From: Neopararhizobium haloflavum
GTDB lineage: Bacteria; Pseudomonadota; Alphaproteobacteria; Rhizobiales; Rhizobiaceae
Length of the DNA stretch: 64,000 nt
Direction of reading: 5' to 3'
Assembly (NCBI RefSeq): GCF_002750855.1
Contig: NZ_NWUC01000003.1
Coordinates: forward strand, 310,001 to 374,000
A program made the translations under genes and the position numbers. The notes under the pieces were generated by a model that was not told the DNA's origin, searched no databases, and saw only the letters and a list, made by a program, of their open reading frames with translations. Positions 36,508-48,956 of this stretch are shown here, piece after piece (position 1 is the first letter of the stretch; each line of letters starts with the position of its first letter).

Positions 36508-37137
36508 CTATTTCGTGCCGTACATCCGGTCGCCGGCATCGCCGAGGCCGGGAACGATATAGCCCTTTTCGTTCAACCGCTCATCGACGGCGGCCGTGTA
36601 GATCGGGACATCCGGGTGCGCGTCACGGAAATTGCGGATGCCTTCCGGCGCCGCCAGCAGGCAGAGAAAGCGGATATTGCGCGCGCCCCGCTCCTTCAGC
36701 TTCTCGATGGACGCGATGGAGGAGTTTCCGGTCGCCAGCATCGGGTCGACGACGATCACCAACCGGTTGGACACGTCCTCCGGCGCCTTGAAGTAATACT
36801 CGATCGCCTCCAGCGTCTCATGGTCCCGGTAGACGCCGATATGGGCGACGCGCGCCGAGGGCACGAGATCGAGCATGCCTTCCAGAAGGCCGTTGCCGGC
36901 GCGCAGTATGGAGGCGAAGACGAGTTTCTTGCCCTCCAGCCTGGGCGCCTGCATTTCCATCAACGGCGTCTCGATCGTCTCCATCGTGAGTTCGAGATCG
37001 CGCGTCACCTCGTAGCAGAGCAATGTCGAGATTTCGCGGAGCAGGCGTCTGAAGCTGGCTGTCGACGTGTCCTTCTGGCGCATGATCGACAGTTTGTGCT
37101 GAACCAGGGGGTGGTCGATGATCGTGACGCCGTCCAT
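36508..37137 (-). CDS. upp: Uracil phosphoribosyltransferase
   Basis: A 209-residue salvage enzyme making UMP from uracil and PRPP. The PRPP-binding block is [19 protein letters not shown] (about residue 130), the N-terminal [20 protein letters not shown] and [20 protein letters not shown] are family marks, and the C-terminus [18 protein letters not shown] closes the active site. ATG 37137 has AGAGGT seven bases upstream; the longer frame to 37206 lacks a signal. Downstream of add and deoB on the same strand, it recovers the uracil freed by phosphorolysis. Confidence 0.95.
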   Translation of the reverse strand: MDGVTIIDHPLVQHKLSIMRQKDTSTASFRRLLREISTLLCYEVTRDLELTMETIETPLMEMQAPRLEGKKLVFASILRAGNGLLEGMLDLVPSARVAHIGVYRDHETLEAIEYYFKAPEDVSNRLVIVVDPMLATGNSSIASIEKLKERGARNIRFLCLLAAPEGIRNFRDAHPDVPIYTAAVDERLNEKGYIVPGLGDAGDRMYGTK

Positions 37138-37224
37138 GAATGACCTCTGTCTTTGTTGTTGTGCCTGCCTTGCCTCCTTAAGCCACAGAAGGCGGCAGCG
37201 CGACAAGGCGCGAGCAAGACGATT

Positions 37225-38193
37225 TCAGATCCGCGTCACGAGCGTCCTGCGCGTCTCCTCGTCGACGAAGGCGGCCTCGATCGCGGTGCGTGTCACGGCG
37301 CGCAGCGCATCGTCGTTCAGGCCGAAGTGCCGCGATGCGGTCTCGTACTCTCGGGCGAGCGAGGTATGGAAGAACGGCGGATCGTCGGAATTGAGCGTCA
37401 GCCGCACGCCGGCTTGAGCGAGCGCCGTGAAAGGATGGCTTTCGAAATCGGGAAAGACCTTCAGCGCGATGTTGGAGCCGGGGCAGACCTCAAGCACCGT
37501 GCCGGCCTTGGCGAGACGATCGACCAAAGCGCGATCCTCGATGGCGCGCACACCGTGGCCGATGCGCGCGGGGCGTATGTGATTGAGCGCATCGCGCACG
37601 CTGTCGGCACCGCAAAGTTCGCCGGCGTGGATGGTGATGGCGAGGCCGCCGTCGCGGGCAATGTCGAAGGCGTCGGCGAAATCGGCAACGCGGCCGGATC
37701 GCTCATCGCCCGCCATGCCGAAGCCGGTGACGAGGCGATGCGGCCTTGTGGCGGCAAAGCGTGCCGCGCCTGCGACGGCGTTAGCGCCGAAATGACGGAC
37801 ACCGACGACGATCATGCGGCTTTCGATGCCATATGCTGCCCGCGCCCGTTCCATGCCCGCGCCGAGGCCGTCGAGATAGGCCTCGGGCGCCAGCCCGGCC
37901 GAGCGGGCATGGTCGGGCGAAACGAAGATCTCGCTGTAGATCGCGCCGGCCTCGGCCAGTTCGCGCAGATAGGTCTCGGCGAGCAGCGCATAATCCTCCT
38001 CGCAGCGAAACAGCCCGGCAGCTGCATCATAGGCGGCGAGGAAGCTGGTGAAATCGTCCCAGACGTATCGATCGTCGCGAATGAAGGGGCTGATGTCGAC
38101 ACCGTACTTATCCGCTTGAGCACGGGCGAGCGACGGTACGATTGCCCCTTCGATGTGGCAATGAAGCTCGGCCTTCGCGATGGCCGCCGTCAC
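37225..38193 (-). CDS. add: Adenosine deaminase
   Basis: A 322-residue amidohydrolase-fold enzyme converting adenosine to inosine. Zinc-binding and catalytic motifs: [16 protein letters not shown] (HxH, about residue 9), [15 protein letters not shown] (about residue 185), [12 protein letters not shown], and [11 protein letters not shown] (about residue 270). Its start overlaps the deoB stop (ATGA), so deoB-add-upp are one transcript unit feeding punA on the opposite strand. Confidence 0.92.
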   Translation of the reverse strand: MTAAIAKAELHCHIEGAIVPSLARAQADKYGVDISPFIRDDRYVWDDFTSFLAAYDAAAGLFRCEEDYALLAETYLRELAEAGAIYSEIFVSPDHARSAGLAPEAYLDGLGAGMERARAAYGIESRMIVVGVRHFGANAVAGAARFAATRPHRLVTGFGMAGDERSGRVADFADAFDIARDGGLAITIHAGELCGADSVRDALNHIRPARIGHGVRAIEDRALVDRLAKAGTVLEVCPGSNIALKVFPDFESHPFTALAQAGVRLTLNSDDPPFFHTSLAREYETASRHFGLNDDALRAVTRTAIEAAFVDEETRRTLVTRI

Positions 38194-39410
38194 AGGAACG
38201 ACCGCCCGTGCTTGCCGCGCGGCAGCCTGAGGTGGGCGGCGATGCTTTCACCGATGTCAGCGAACGTGTCGCGAACGCCGATGGAACGGGCGAAGACGCC
38301 GGGCCCATAGGCCAGCACCGGGACCCGCTCGCGGGTGTGGTCGCTGCCGCGCCACGTCGGGTCGCAGCCATGATCGGCGGTGATCAGCACGACATCGCCG
38401 GGCTTCAGCTTCTCGTCGATCTCAGGCAGGCGGGCGTCGAAGGCTTCCAGCGCGGCGGCGTAGCCCGGCACATCGCGGCGATGGCCGTAGAGCATGTCGA
38501 AATCGACGAAATTGGTGAAGACGATATCGCCGTCCTGCGCATCGTCGATCGCTTCCAGCGTCTTGTCGAAAAGCGCCATGTTGCCGGACGCCTTGCGCAG
38601 GTCGGTGACGCCCTGATGGGCGAAGATGTCACCGATCTTGCCGACCGCCAGGACGCCACGACCCGCCTCCTTTGCCCGGTCGAGCAATGTCGGCTCGGGC
38701 GGCAGCACGGAATAATCGCGACGATTGCCGGTGCGCTCGAAATTGTCCGAGCGGGTGCCGACGAACGGTCGGGCGATGACGCGGCCGATATTGAGCGGAT
38801 CGACGATCGCGCGCACCGTCTCGCAGAGCGCATAGAGCCGGTCGAGCCCGAAATGCGTTTCGTGGGCGGCGATCTGGAAGACGCTGTCGGACGAGGTGTA
38901 GCAGATCGGCTTTCCCGTTCGCACGTGCTCCTCACCGAAGGCTTCGATGATCGCGGTGCCCGATGCGTGGCAATTGCCGAGAATGCCCGGAATGTCGCCC
39001 TTCTCGCAAATCTCGGCGACGAGCTCGGCGGAGAAGGCCTCGCCTTCCTGCGGGAAATAGCCCCAGTCGAAGTCGACCGGCACACCGGCGATTTCCCAGT
39101 GGCCGGAGGGGGTGTCCTTGCCGCGCGAAACCTCGCTGGCCGCGCCATAGATCGCTTTCGGCCGGTCGCGCGTCTTCAGGCTCTCGGGCGTCGACCCGCG
39201 GGCAAGGCGCATGGCGTGTCCGAGGCCGAGCGCGGTGAGGTTGGGCAGTTCAAGCGGCCCTTCGCGAAGGCCCGCCCGGTCGCCGGCGCCGAAGGCACAG
39301 AACTCGGCGATGTGACCGAGCGTGTCGGCCCCCTCGTCACCGAAGGCCGGCGCGTCGGGCGCACCGCCAATGCCGACGGAATCAAGAACGAACAGGAACG
39401 CGCGTGCCAT
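38190..39410 (-). CDS. deoB: Phosphopentomutase
   Basis: A 406-residue alkaline-phosphatase-superfamily enzyme that interconverts (deoxy)ribose-1- and -5-phosphate, the step between the phosphorylases and DeoC. The N-terminus [20 protein letters not shown] with [11 protein letters not shown], and the C-terminal [20 protein letters not shown], supply the two-metal centre. Length fits the bacterial family. Confidence 0.95.
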   Translation of the reverse strand: MARAFLFVLDSVGIGGAPDAPAFGDEGADTLGHIAEFCAFGAGDRAGLREGPLELPNLTALGLGHAMRLARGSTPESLKTRDRPKAIYGAASEVSRGKDTPSGHWEIAGVPVDFDWGYFPQEGEAFSAELVAEICEKGDIPGILGNCHASGTAIIEAFGEEHVRTGKPICYTSSDSVFQIAAHETHFGLDRLYALCETVRAIVDPLNIGRVIARPFVGTRSDNFERTGNRRDYSVLPPEPTLLDRAKEAGRGVLAVGKIGDIFAHQGVTDLRKASGNMALFDKTLEAIDDAQDGDIVFTNFVDFDMLYGHRRDVPGYAAALEAFDARLPEIDEKLKPGDVVLITADHGCDPTWRGSDHTRERVPVLAYGPGVFARSIGVRDTFADIGESIAAHLRLPRGKHGRSFL

Positions 39411-39464
39411 GGTGCAATGCCTCTCAAGCCTCGAAACCGAGGAAGAAAGACTCTTAAGCGAAGG

Positions 39465-40043
39465 TCAGCACCCATCGCAAGGCAGGTCCGATCCGAGGCG
39501 CGGACGCAAGTGGTAAGTCTTGCCCATGTCGATGGCGGTCATCGTCTTGCCGGTGATCGGAAACGAGGTGATCATGTCGTGGCGATAGGCGATCTCGCTG
39601 CGCACGTAGAAGGCGCCGGCGATGCGCAGACTGTCCGGTATCTCCACCTCGTCGCCATTCTCATAGGCGCGGCGCCCGCCCTCGTTGTCGGGCATCCACG
39701 ACCAATCGATGGTCGCTTCGCCGTCCTCGTCGACGGCGATGCCGGTCAGCTTCAACTGGATCGGATCGACGTCATAGGGCGCCATGATGGACTGGGCGAC
39801 ATTGACCATCGGCGGAAGGTCGGACTTTTCCAGCGTGCTGCGCTGGGTGATCAGGTCGCCGACGGTGCTGGTGGCGCGGGCGAGCTTCTTGTTGACCGAC
39901 ATGGCGACCGACATTTCCACCGCGCCGATGTAGAGCACGATCATGACCGGTGCGATGAAGGCGAACTCGATGGCGCCAACGCCGCGCCGGTCGCGCCATA
40001 AGCGCGAAAGAATGCCGCCTGGAGTTTTTCGTGTCTCGCGCAT
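39465..40043 (-). CDS. TadE/TadG-like pilus assembly protein
   Basis: A 192-residue pseudopilin-like protein with the TadE domain near its N-terminus: RRGVGAIEFAFIAPVMIVLY, a single hydrophobic helix with the invariant EF pair (about residue 25). The rest is extracytoplasmic. The start ATG 40043 lies 5 bases after the stop of the upstream tadE-like gene. It ends in a Cys-containing tail. It probably acts with the Tad/Flp machinery, the bulk of which is not in this window. Confidence 0.82.
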   Translation of the reverse strand: MRETRKTPGGILSRLWRDRRGVGAIEFAFIAPVMIVLYIGAVEMSVAMSVNKKLARATSTVGDLITQRSTLEKSDLPPMVNVAQSIMAPYDVDPIQLKLTGIAVDEDGEATIDWSWMPDNEGGRRAYENGDEVEIPDSLRIAGAFYVRSEIAYRHDMITSFPITGKTMTAIDMGKTYHLRPRLGSDLPCDGC

Positions 40044-40047
40044 CCGC

Positions 40048-40686
40048 TCAGCTCCCCGCCGCCGCGACCGCATTGCCGTATTCCTCGTTCTGGAAAGCGG
40101 CGGTGCCGACGATGAGATAGTCGGTCGGCATCGACCCATCGGCCGGGCGGATGTTGGTGATGTGAGGGCGGATCAGGTCGGTGATGATCTGCCAGCGGTA
40201 ATAGGCGCGCACCATGTTGATCTTGCCCGAGCCGAGCGGGGCGAAGTCGAACTCGGTGCGGTCGAGATCGCCATAGGGGCGATCGCCGACGCGCGGAATG
40301 GCGACCGGGATCTGCGAGAAATTCTGAAAGCCGCGCACGTCGAGATAAAGCCGGTCTTCCGAACAATCCAGCATGATCTCTATCTCGGCGCAGAAAGCAT
40401 CGCGGAAGGCGGCTTCGTCCATGTAGGACGACCTTGCCGGATCGTCGAAGGTGATCTGCCCGGTGCGCAGCTGGCGGCCGAGCGTGTCGACGGCGTTGTC
40501 GAGCACCTGCTCGGCGGCATAGGCGACACAGGATTCGATGATGGCGAAAAGCAGCAGGAAGAACGGGATCGCCAGCATGGCGAACTCGATCGCCGCGACA
40601 CCGTCCTGCGAGCGGCGAAACCGGGCGACGAGATCGGCCGGCGATCGCGCCCGCGCCGAACGGCCCTTGCCCATGGTGGCGTTCAT
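40048..40686 (-). CDS. TadE-like pilus assembly protein
   Basis: A 212-residue protein with a basic cytoplasmic start, the TadE segment DGVAAIEFAMLAIPFFLLLF (about residues 28-47), and a long periplasmic part with paired cysteines (FCAEIEIMLDCSED). It is the first of two TadE-family proteins in tandem; both would form pseudopilins of the Flp pilus. Confidence 0.85.
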   Translation of the reverse strand: MNATMGKGRSARARSPADLVARFRRSQDGVAAIEFAMLAIPFFLLLFAIIESCVAYAAEQVLDNAVDTLGRQLRTGQITFDDPARSSYMDEAAFRDAFCAEIEIMLDCSEDRLYLDVRGFQNFSQIPVAIPRVGDRPYGDLDRTEFDFAPLGSGKINMVRAYYRWQIITDLIRPHITNIRPADGSMPTDYLIVGTAAFQNEEYGNAVAAAGS

Positions 40687-40822
40687 CTGATCAAACCCCG
40701 CAGCCTTGCTTCATGCAGGCCGCAGAATAGGAAAAACGCCTTTACAATCCGTAATGGCAATGGCTCGCATTGCACCGATTGTCATTTTCGAACGGTGCGG
40801 CGGCGAGTGCCGGTTCGAAGCG

Positions 40823-41227
40823 CTAGTTGACCGGCGCGTTGCGCACGGTGGATTCGCAGCCGGGCGAACAGGTCAGCATCGTGGGATCGGTGTTGCGGTA
40901 GACGCGCAGCGTATCGGCATTGTCGCGCGAGACGACGACCCGCTCGTCGACCAGCGCGTTGCCGGCGCCGTCGATGATGACGAGATTGGTCGCACCGAAT
41001 GAACGGCCGGTCAGGACGATGGTCTGCGGATCGCTGACGGTGACGTCGGCAATCTCGGGATTGCCGATGATGACCTTGCTGACCGAGCGGTCGAGTTTCA
41101 GGATGCGCGCGTGATCCATCATGACGCGGATGTCGCTGTCGGCCGCAGCGGGCGCGGCGCCGCAAAGCAACGCGGCGAAAGCGAGCGATGCCGCATATCT
41201 CAGCGCGCAACTTGCCAGATGGACCAT
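40823..41227 (-). CDS. Pilus assembly protein N-terminal domain protein (CpaC/RcpA-like)
   Basis: A 134-residue protein: signal peptide (SCALRYAASLAFAALLCGAA) followed by the domain found at the N-terminus of Tad secretins, IRVMMDHARILKLDRSVSKV, then IGNPEIADVTVSDPQTIVLT and GATNLVIIDGAGNALVDERV. The secretin channel domain itself is absent, so this is a stand-alone periplasmic domain. ATG 41227 has AAGGGG at a fair spacing; the longer frame to 41326 has none. Confidence 0.85.
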   Translation of the reverse strand: MVHLASCALRYAASLAFAALLCGAAPAAADSDIRVMMDHARILKLDRSVSKVIIGNPEIADVTVSDPQTIVLTGRSFGATNLVIIDGAGNALVDERVVVSRDNADTLRVYRNTDPTMLTCSPGCESTVRNAPVN

Positions 41228-41385
41228 GTCTTCACCCCTTCGCCATTCGCACGGCGCGCGCGAATTGAGGCTGCGTGCCGCTTGAACGACCATCGCGCAG
41301 AATGGTGAATGAAGGCTTAAGGCCATCTCCGCCCGGCCGGCTCCGCCATTGCGTCATCGATCTCTCAATCTGTAAGCAATCAATT

Positions 41386-41409
41386 CCATTTTGTTTAACC
41401 ACAAAACGG
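41386..41409. promoter_or_regulatory. Dyad CCATTTTGT-N6-ACAAAACGG in the pilin promoter region
   Basis: Arms match in 8 of 9 positions around TTAACC, in the AT-rich DNA between the divergent CpaC-like and flp genes. It could be a regulator site for the pilin gene or a terminator; single copy. Confidence 0.35.
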
Positions 41410-41554
41410 GACAGCCCCGCACAATACTTCGGTAACCCTGTTTATTAAGCTGTTTTCAAGCGCCCTCGCCTAAATATGGCGCCATCCGATCGACGCATGA
41501 CAAGACGTCGGCGGCAGGTGCTGAACATCAGTGTTGGAGCAAGGAGCTAAGGAC

Positions 41555-41746
41555 ATGAAGACTCTTTTTGCACGGTTCATGAAGGACGAATCCGGTGCGA
41601 CGGCCATTGAATACGGCCTGATCGCCGCGCTTATTTCGGTTGCGATCATTGGTGGCGCGACGACTCTGGGTGGAAGCTTGAATACCCAGTTTGAAAATAT
41701 CTCGTCGTTCCTCAGTCAGGAGAAGGCGGCTGGCACGGAGCAATGA
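41555..41746 (+). CDS. Flp family type IVb pilin
   Basis: A 63-residue major pilin precursor. MKTLFARFMKDESG is the leader; prepilin peptidase would cut after the Gly before ATAIEYGLIAALISVAIIGG, the conserved Flp helix with Glu at position 5 of the mature part. A Ser/Gln/Glu-rich C-terminus completes it. The ribosome site AAGGAG is strong. A stem-loop directly follows, and cpaA comes after that. Confidence 0.95.
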   Translation: MKTLFARFMKDESGATAIEYGLIAALISVAIIGGATTLGGSLNTQFENISSFLSQEKAAGTEQ

Positions 41747-41754
41747 AGCTATAG

Positions 41755-41778
41755 GGGTCGCCCATTGTTGGGCGACCC
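41755..41778 (+). terminator. Strong stem-loop between flp and cpaA
   Basis: A perfect 10-bp stem, GGGTCGCCCA and TGGGCGACCC, around a TTGT loop, 8 bases after the pilin stop. No long T run follows, so it probably stabilises the pilin mRNA and reduces read-through into the low-level cpaA gene rather than stopping all transcription. Confidence 0.7.
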
Positions 41779-41799
41779 ACCCCTTTGGAGAGTGAATGT

Positions 41800-42321
41800 T
41801 TGTTTGCGGCAACTGTACTCACTATCTTCCCCCTTTGCATGGCCTATGCCGCGCTGTCGGACATGTTCACGATGACGATCCCCAACCGGGTGTCGCTCAT
41901 CCTGATCGCCGCCTTCGCCGGGCTGGCGCTGGCGACCGGGATGGCAGGTTCGGTGATGGCGATGCATGGCGCGGCGGCGGCGCTGGTCTTTCTCGTCTGC
42001 TTCGGCCTTTTCGCGGCCGGCGTGATGGGCGGCGGCGATGCGAAGCTCTTGACCGCCGCTTCGCTCTGGTTCGGGCTGAGCGCCGACCTTCTTTCCTTTC
42101 TGTTGACGACCAGCGTTCTCGGCGGGCTCTTGACGATTCTCATACTGTCGCTTCGCACCGACCGGGTGCAGTATCTGGCGACCCGCTTCGATTTCACCCA
42201 CCGCATCGCCACCCAGCAAAAGGGCATCCCCTACGGGATCGCCATCGGCATCGCCGGGCTGCTCTCCTACCCCGAGACCCCGATGATGCAGCAGCTGATC
42301 ACCGACCTCGCCGCGCGCTGA
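41800..42321 (+). CDS. cpaA: Prepilin peptidase CpaA (A24 family)
   Basis: A 173-residue membrane aspartic peptidase that processes Flp pilin. The two catalytic aspartates are in YAALSDMFTMTIPNRVSLIL (about residue 22) and GVMGGGDAKLLTAAS (about residue 80), with four to five hydrophobic segments. No ATG is available: the frame opens at TTG 41785, but TTG 41800 lies 9 bases after GGAG and gives the usual short N-terminus FAATVLTIFPLCMAY. The start is therefore probably a rare TTG. Confidence 0.88.
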   Translation: MFAATVLTIFPLCMAYAALSDMFTMTIPNRVSLILIAAFAGLALATGMAGSVMAMHGAAAALVFLVCFGLFAAGVMGGGDAKLLTAASLWFGLSADLLSFLLTTSVLGGLLTILILSLRTDRVQYLATRFDFTHRIATQQKGIPYGIAIGIAGLLSYPETPMMQQLITDLAAR

Positions 42322-42404
42322 GACCGGGCGGCTCGCTCTTGAGCCTGGCGGGCGGAATGCTGCCTTTCTCATAGCAATCGTTCTACGCGTGGAGCCTTGG
42401 TCTT

Positions 42405-42545
42405 GCCCTTCGCTATGGCTGCGGGCGTTCGTCACTGAAATCGCGGTGCGATTTTAGATTTGCGGTCATCGCATGTCGGCCCTTCGCTATGGCTCCGGGC
42501 GTTCGTCACTGAAATTGGGGTGTGATTTTAGATTTGCAGTCATCG
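42405..42545 (+). repeat. Tandem pair of 67-base repeats
   Basis: Units 42405-42471 and 42479-42545 start with GCCCTTCGCTATGGCT and share GGGCGTTCGTCACTGAAAT and ATTTTAGATTTGC; only a handful of internal bases differ. They are separated by 7 bases and their function is unknown. Confidence 0.85.
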
Positions 42546-42548
42546 TTC

Positions 42549-42734
42549 CTCACCCCCTCACCAGCGATTTCCAAGGACTTGGTCTTCGCCCAAGCCCAGG
42601 AAATCGCGTCCTCTCCCACAAAGGGGAGAGGTTGGGTGCTGCGCTCTCCTCGTGTTACCTCTCCCCTTGTGGGAGAGGTTGCAAAATCAGCGCTTGGCGC
42701 AAGCCAAGTGCTAGATTTTGCTGGTGAGGGGGCC
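42549..42734. repeat. Large inverted repeat of about 85-base arms
   Basis: The outer ends CCCCCTCACCAGC (42553-42565) and its complement GCTGGTGAGGGGG (42720-42732), and the inner ends CCTCTCCCACAAAGGGGAGAGG (42610-42631) and its counterpart (42657-42678), show two copies of one element facing each other. Each copy itself contains smaller stem-loops, as in alphaproteobacterial intergenic palindromic elements. Confidence 0.8.
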
Positions 42735-43261
42735 GCGATGCCGCGGCTTCGCCCGTTCGGGTCCCGCACACGCCTTCTGCCCGGCACGGCCTTGGCCGCC
42801 CGGTGGGTGCAACAGGCAATCTGGATACGGAGCGCGAAGACCGTGCCGTGATGCAGATTGGATGGAGATGGCGCGGGTTTCGCGCTCCGTTCAGCGTTCT
42901 GCGAGGGGTCTCCCCCTCTCCGGGCAGGTCGAAGCTCTCTGCGTCGACCCGGGTTCATGGCGGGTGTCGGCCCGCGAAAACCCGAGCGACTTGCATGAGC
43001 ACGCAGTCAAAGCCGGTCATAGTGCCGGCGGGAGCCCTTTTTTGCCCGGCTCCGGGCCGCAGCCACGTTAGCTGTAACCGGAAGCGCCGGTCCTTTCCCG
43101 CATCCGAACGTCTCGCGAATACTTCCAGCCGGAAAGGACGGGGTGAGTATGCCACGAGTTCGAGGGGCGGGGAAAAGGAGGGATGAATACAGGCGGCGCG
43201 TCTTCCCCCATCGGCTCGGGTGGTTCTGCCGAAGAAGCCTTGCTGCGGGGCGCTTGACGGT

Positions 43262-43294
43262 ATGGATTCCTGTGACAAGCACAGGAATGACGGA
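43262..43294. repeat. Short palindromic intergenic repeat
   Basis: ATTCCTGTG-ACAAG-CACAGGAAT forms a 9-bp stem. The same short sequence, TGGATTCCTGTGACnAGCACAGGAATGACGG, is one I remember as a recurring intergenic repeat in Rhizobiales genomes. Confidence 0.6.
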
Positions 43295-43326
43295 GATGGT
43301 GGGGCGGTGATGGGCTGATCGAGCGC

Positions 43327-43704
43327 TCAGGTGCGGCCGGGCCGTTGGCCGGGTCCGAGGAGACCGCCAAGGCTGACTAAGATCCAGCCAGCGATCATCC
43401 CCATGCCGCCAGCCGGCGCGGCCATTGGGAAGACACCGGTTCCCACGCGGCTTCTGAGAACGAGGTCCGCGGCAAAAAGCAGAGTTCCAGCGGCAAGGAG
43501 CAGCCCGGATGGGAAGGCGAGGCGGAGGCGATCGCTAAGCGCACCGAGCGCCAGCAGCGCGGGCGCATGGGCAAGGCACATGGCCGCGGCGGATGCCATG
43601 AGACGTGCGTCGCTGCCATGCGAGGCCGCCGCTGCGAGCGCAACGCCCGCCGCGCCAAGGAGACCGGCAAGGACGGCGATGATGCGCAATTGGCTGGATG
43701 TCAT
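43327..43704 (-). CDS. DUF423 (YgdD-like) membrane protein
   Basis: A 125-residue protein with four hydrophobic helices: RIIAVLAGLLGAAGVALAAA, MASAAAMCLAHAPALLALGA, SGLLLAAGTLLFAADLVLRS and PAGGMGMIAGWILVSLGGLL. The GxxxGxxG patterns, and the G-x-A-A-H-type start (AASHGSDARLM), are typical of DUF423. Function unknown. ATG 43704 has GGAGAC upstream. Confidence 0.85.
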   Translation of the reverse strand: MTSSQLRIIAVLAGLLGAAGVALAAAASHGSDARLMASAAAMCLAHAPALLALGALSDRLRLAFPSGLLLAAGTLLFAADLVLRSRVGTGVFPMAAPAGGMGMIAGWILVSLGGLLGPGQRPGRT

Positions 43705-43779
43705 GAAGCGAGGTCTCCTGAGCGTTGCATGACATGGCGCCCTTGGGGCGTTGCCGGGTACCACGCCATGGCGCAGACA

Positions 43780-44919
43780 TCAGCCGCTGGCCGGCAGGTC
43801 AAGCAGTTTCCTCAGCGCGGCCGGACGGTAGGGTTCCCAGGATGGATCGTCGGCCGGCCCCGCGAGCCGCTTCAGCGTCGTGTCGGAAAGGGCCTGTCTG
43901 TCCGACGGCCCCTGGCGCGGGGCGCGCCGGTAGACCTGGCCGAGCCAATTCCGCTTCGTGCGGCCCGTCAGCGGGGCGAAGGGATCGGTTGCGGCGCGAA
44001 AGCCGCCGAGCCGCTCGGCATCGAAGCGCAGGCCCATCCGCTCGGCGCCGTCGATGACCCACAAGAGGGCCGCATGCGACAACCCGGAGACATCGCTACC
44101 GCCACCGACCGCGCCGTGATCGCCGGGGAACCAGAGCTGCTGGTAGTGGCCGTGATGGCCGGAGGCGGCGTTGAGTTCGTCCAGATTGTCCCAAAGCGCC
44201 GGCTCGAAGCTGCGCCTGTCCTCGTCGATCGCGACGGCATGACGGGCCGCCTCGACGATCGAGGACAATTGCGTATCGTGAAACTGATAGCGCCGCGCCG
44301 TGTTGACGATCATCTCGAAAAGGGTGTGGCGTGGCACGCCGAGCGCCCCGACCGTGTCCCAGACCCCGACATAGCGTATGGAAAAGAGCGGCCGATCGGC
44401 CGCATTGCCCGGATCGCCGCGATCCTCGCGAAAGCTGCGCTCGGCGCTCTTCATCACCGTCTCGGGCGAATGGCGCAGCCTGAACTGCTGCGCCTCGGGG
44501 TCGTCGGGATGGATCGCATGGTTCTTGTAGAATGCGAAGGCGGCGGCGATCTGGCTGGCGCGCGCCTTGGGAATGATGCCGCATTTGCGGATGAGGCCGG
44601 CGAGCGAGCGGGCGGTGAACGCGCCGCGCGAAAACCCGAAGATGAAGATCTCGTCGCCCGGACGCCAGTTGAAGGCAAGAAAACGATAAGCCTCGGCGAT
44701 CTTGTCGAAAAGGCCCCAGCCGAAGGCGCCGGCCAGTGCCGTCTCTATCGTGCGGTTGACCAGATAGGTGGTGCCGACCCCCTCTGAATAGAACGCGAGC
44801 TGCGTCGTGCCCGTCTCGTCGGCTGGAAGCACCGATTGCGCCGCCAGCACCACATTTGTGGGCTGCTCGGCCGAAAGCCGGTTCCAGGTGCCGTCGCAGA
44901 AGATGGCGATGCGCTTCAT
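43780..44919 (-). CDS. DUF2235 (Tle1-like) alpha/beta hydrolase
   Basis: A 379-residue protein beginning MKRIAIFCDGTWNRLSAEQP, the entry strand of DUF2235, with the nucleophile motif IFIFGFSRGAFTARSLAG (GxSxG, about residue 95) and further DTVGALGVPRH and FPGDHGAVGGGSD that carry the other catalytic residues. Tle1 proteins are phospholipase effectors of type VI secretion, but no VgrG, immunity or T6SS gene lies nearby, so a general cytoplasmic hydrolase role is equally likely. Confidence 0.85.
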   Translation of the reverse strand: MKRIAIFCDGTWNRLSAEQPTNVVLAAQSVLPADETGTTQLAFYSEGVGTTYLVNRTIETALAGAFGWGLFDKIAEAYRFLAFNWRPGDEIFIFGFSRGAFTARSLAGLIRKCGIIPKARASQIAAAFAFYKNHAIHPDDPEAQQFRLRHSPETVMKSAERSFREDRGDPGNAADRPLFSIRYVGVWDTVGALGVPRHTLFEMIVNTARRYQFHDTQLSSIVEAARHAVAIDEDRRSFEPALWDNLDELNAASGHHGHYQQLWFPGDHGAVGGGSDVSGLSHAALLWVIDGAERMGLRFDAERLGGFRAATDPFAPLTGRTKRNWLGQVYRRAPRQGPSDRQALSDTTLKRLAGPADDPSWEPYRPAALRKLLDLPASG

Positions 44920-45044
44920 GCCCGTGTCCCGCCAGACATGCCGCCCCCACTGAAGTCGCATTGTGCGCCGAGGGCGGGGCAAGGGCAATGGGGCAGGATC
45001 GGGGGGTAAAGCTAAAGGCGACCCGGCGCCAGACTATCGGACGG

Positions 45045-45087
45045 ATTTAAACAGAAACCATCCGGCCGCTTCCAGCAGCCGGATGGT
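45045..45087 (-). terminator. Terminator after nrdJ
   Basis: Read on the minus strand: CCATCCGGC, an 11-base loop, GCCGGATGG and then TTTCTGTTT. It lies 45 bases after the nrdJ stop and is the natural end of that transcript. Confidence 0.8.
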
Positions 45088-45131
45088 GTTGTGACCCCTA
45101 TGCCGTGGCGCGTAAAGGCGCCGTCAACGGT

Positions 45132-48956
<3,825 letters not shown>

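Larger units (their letters stand above)
42322..43326. other. 1-kb non-coding, repeat-rich stretch
   Basis: No gene with a credible start, ribosome site or conserved product is seen on either strand. The stretch contains a tandem duplication (42405-42545), a large inverted repeat (42549-42734) and a short palindromic repeat (43262-43294), described separately. Confidence 0.6.

Noticed and set aside
42405-42545. Tandem 67-base units as a CRISPR array
   Set aside because: Only two units, 7-base spacer, units too long and no cas genes nearby.
42955-43280. Several open frames of 90-107 residues in the repeat-rich stretch
   Set aside because: No ribosome sites, low-complexity Arg/Pro-rich readings, and overlapping frames on both strands.
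43780-44919. Type VI secretion effector module
   Set aside because: Only the Tle1-like hydrolase fold is present; no VgrG, PAAR, adaptor or immunity gene adjoins it.
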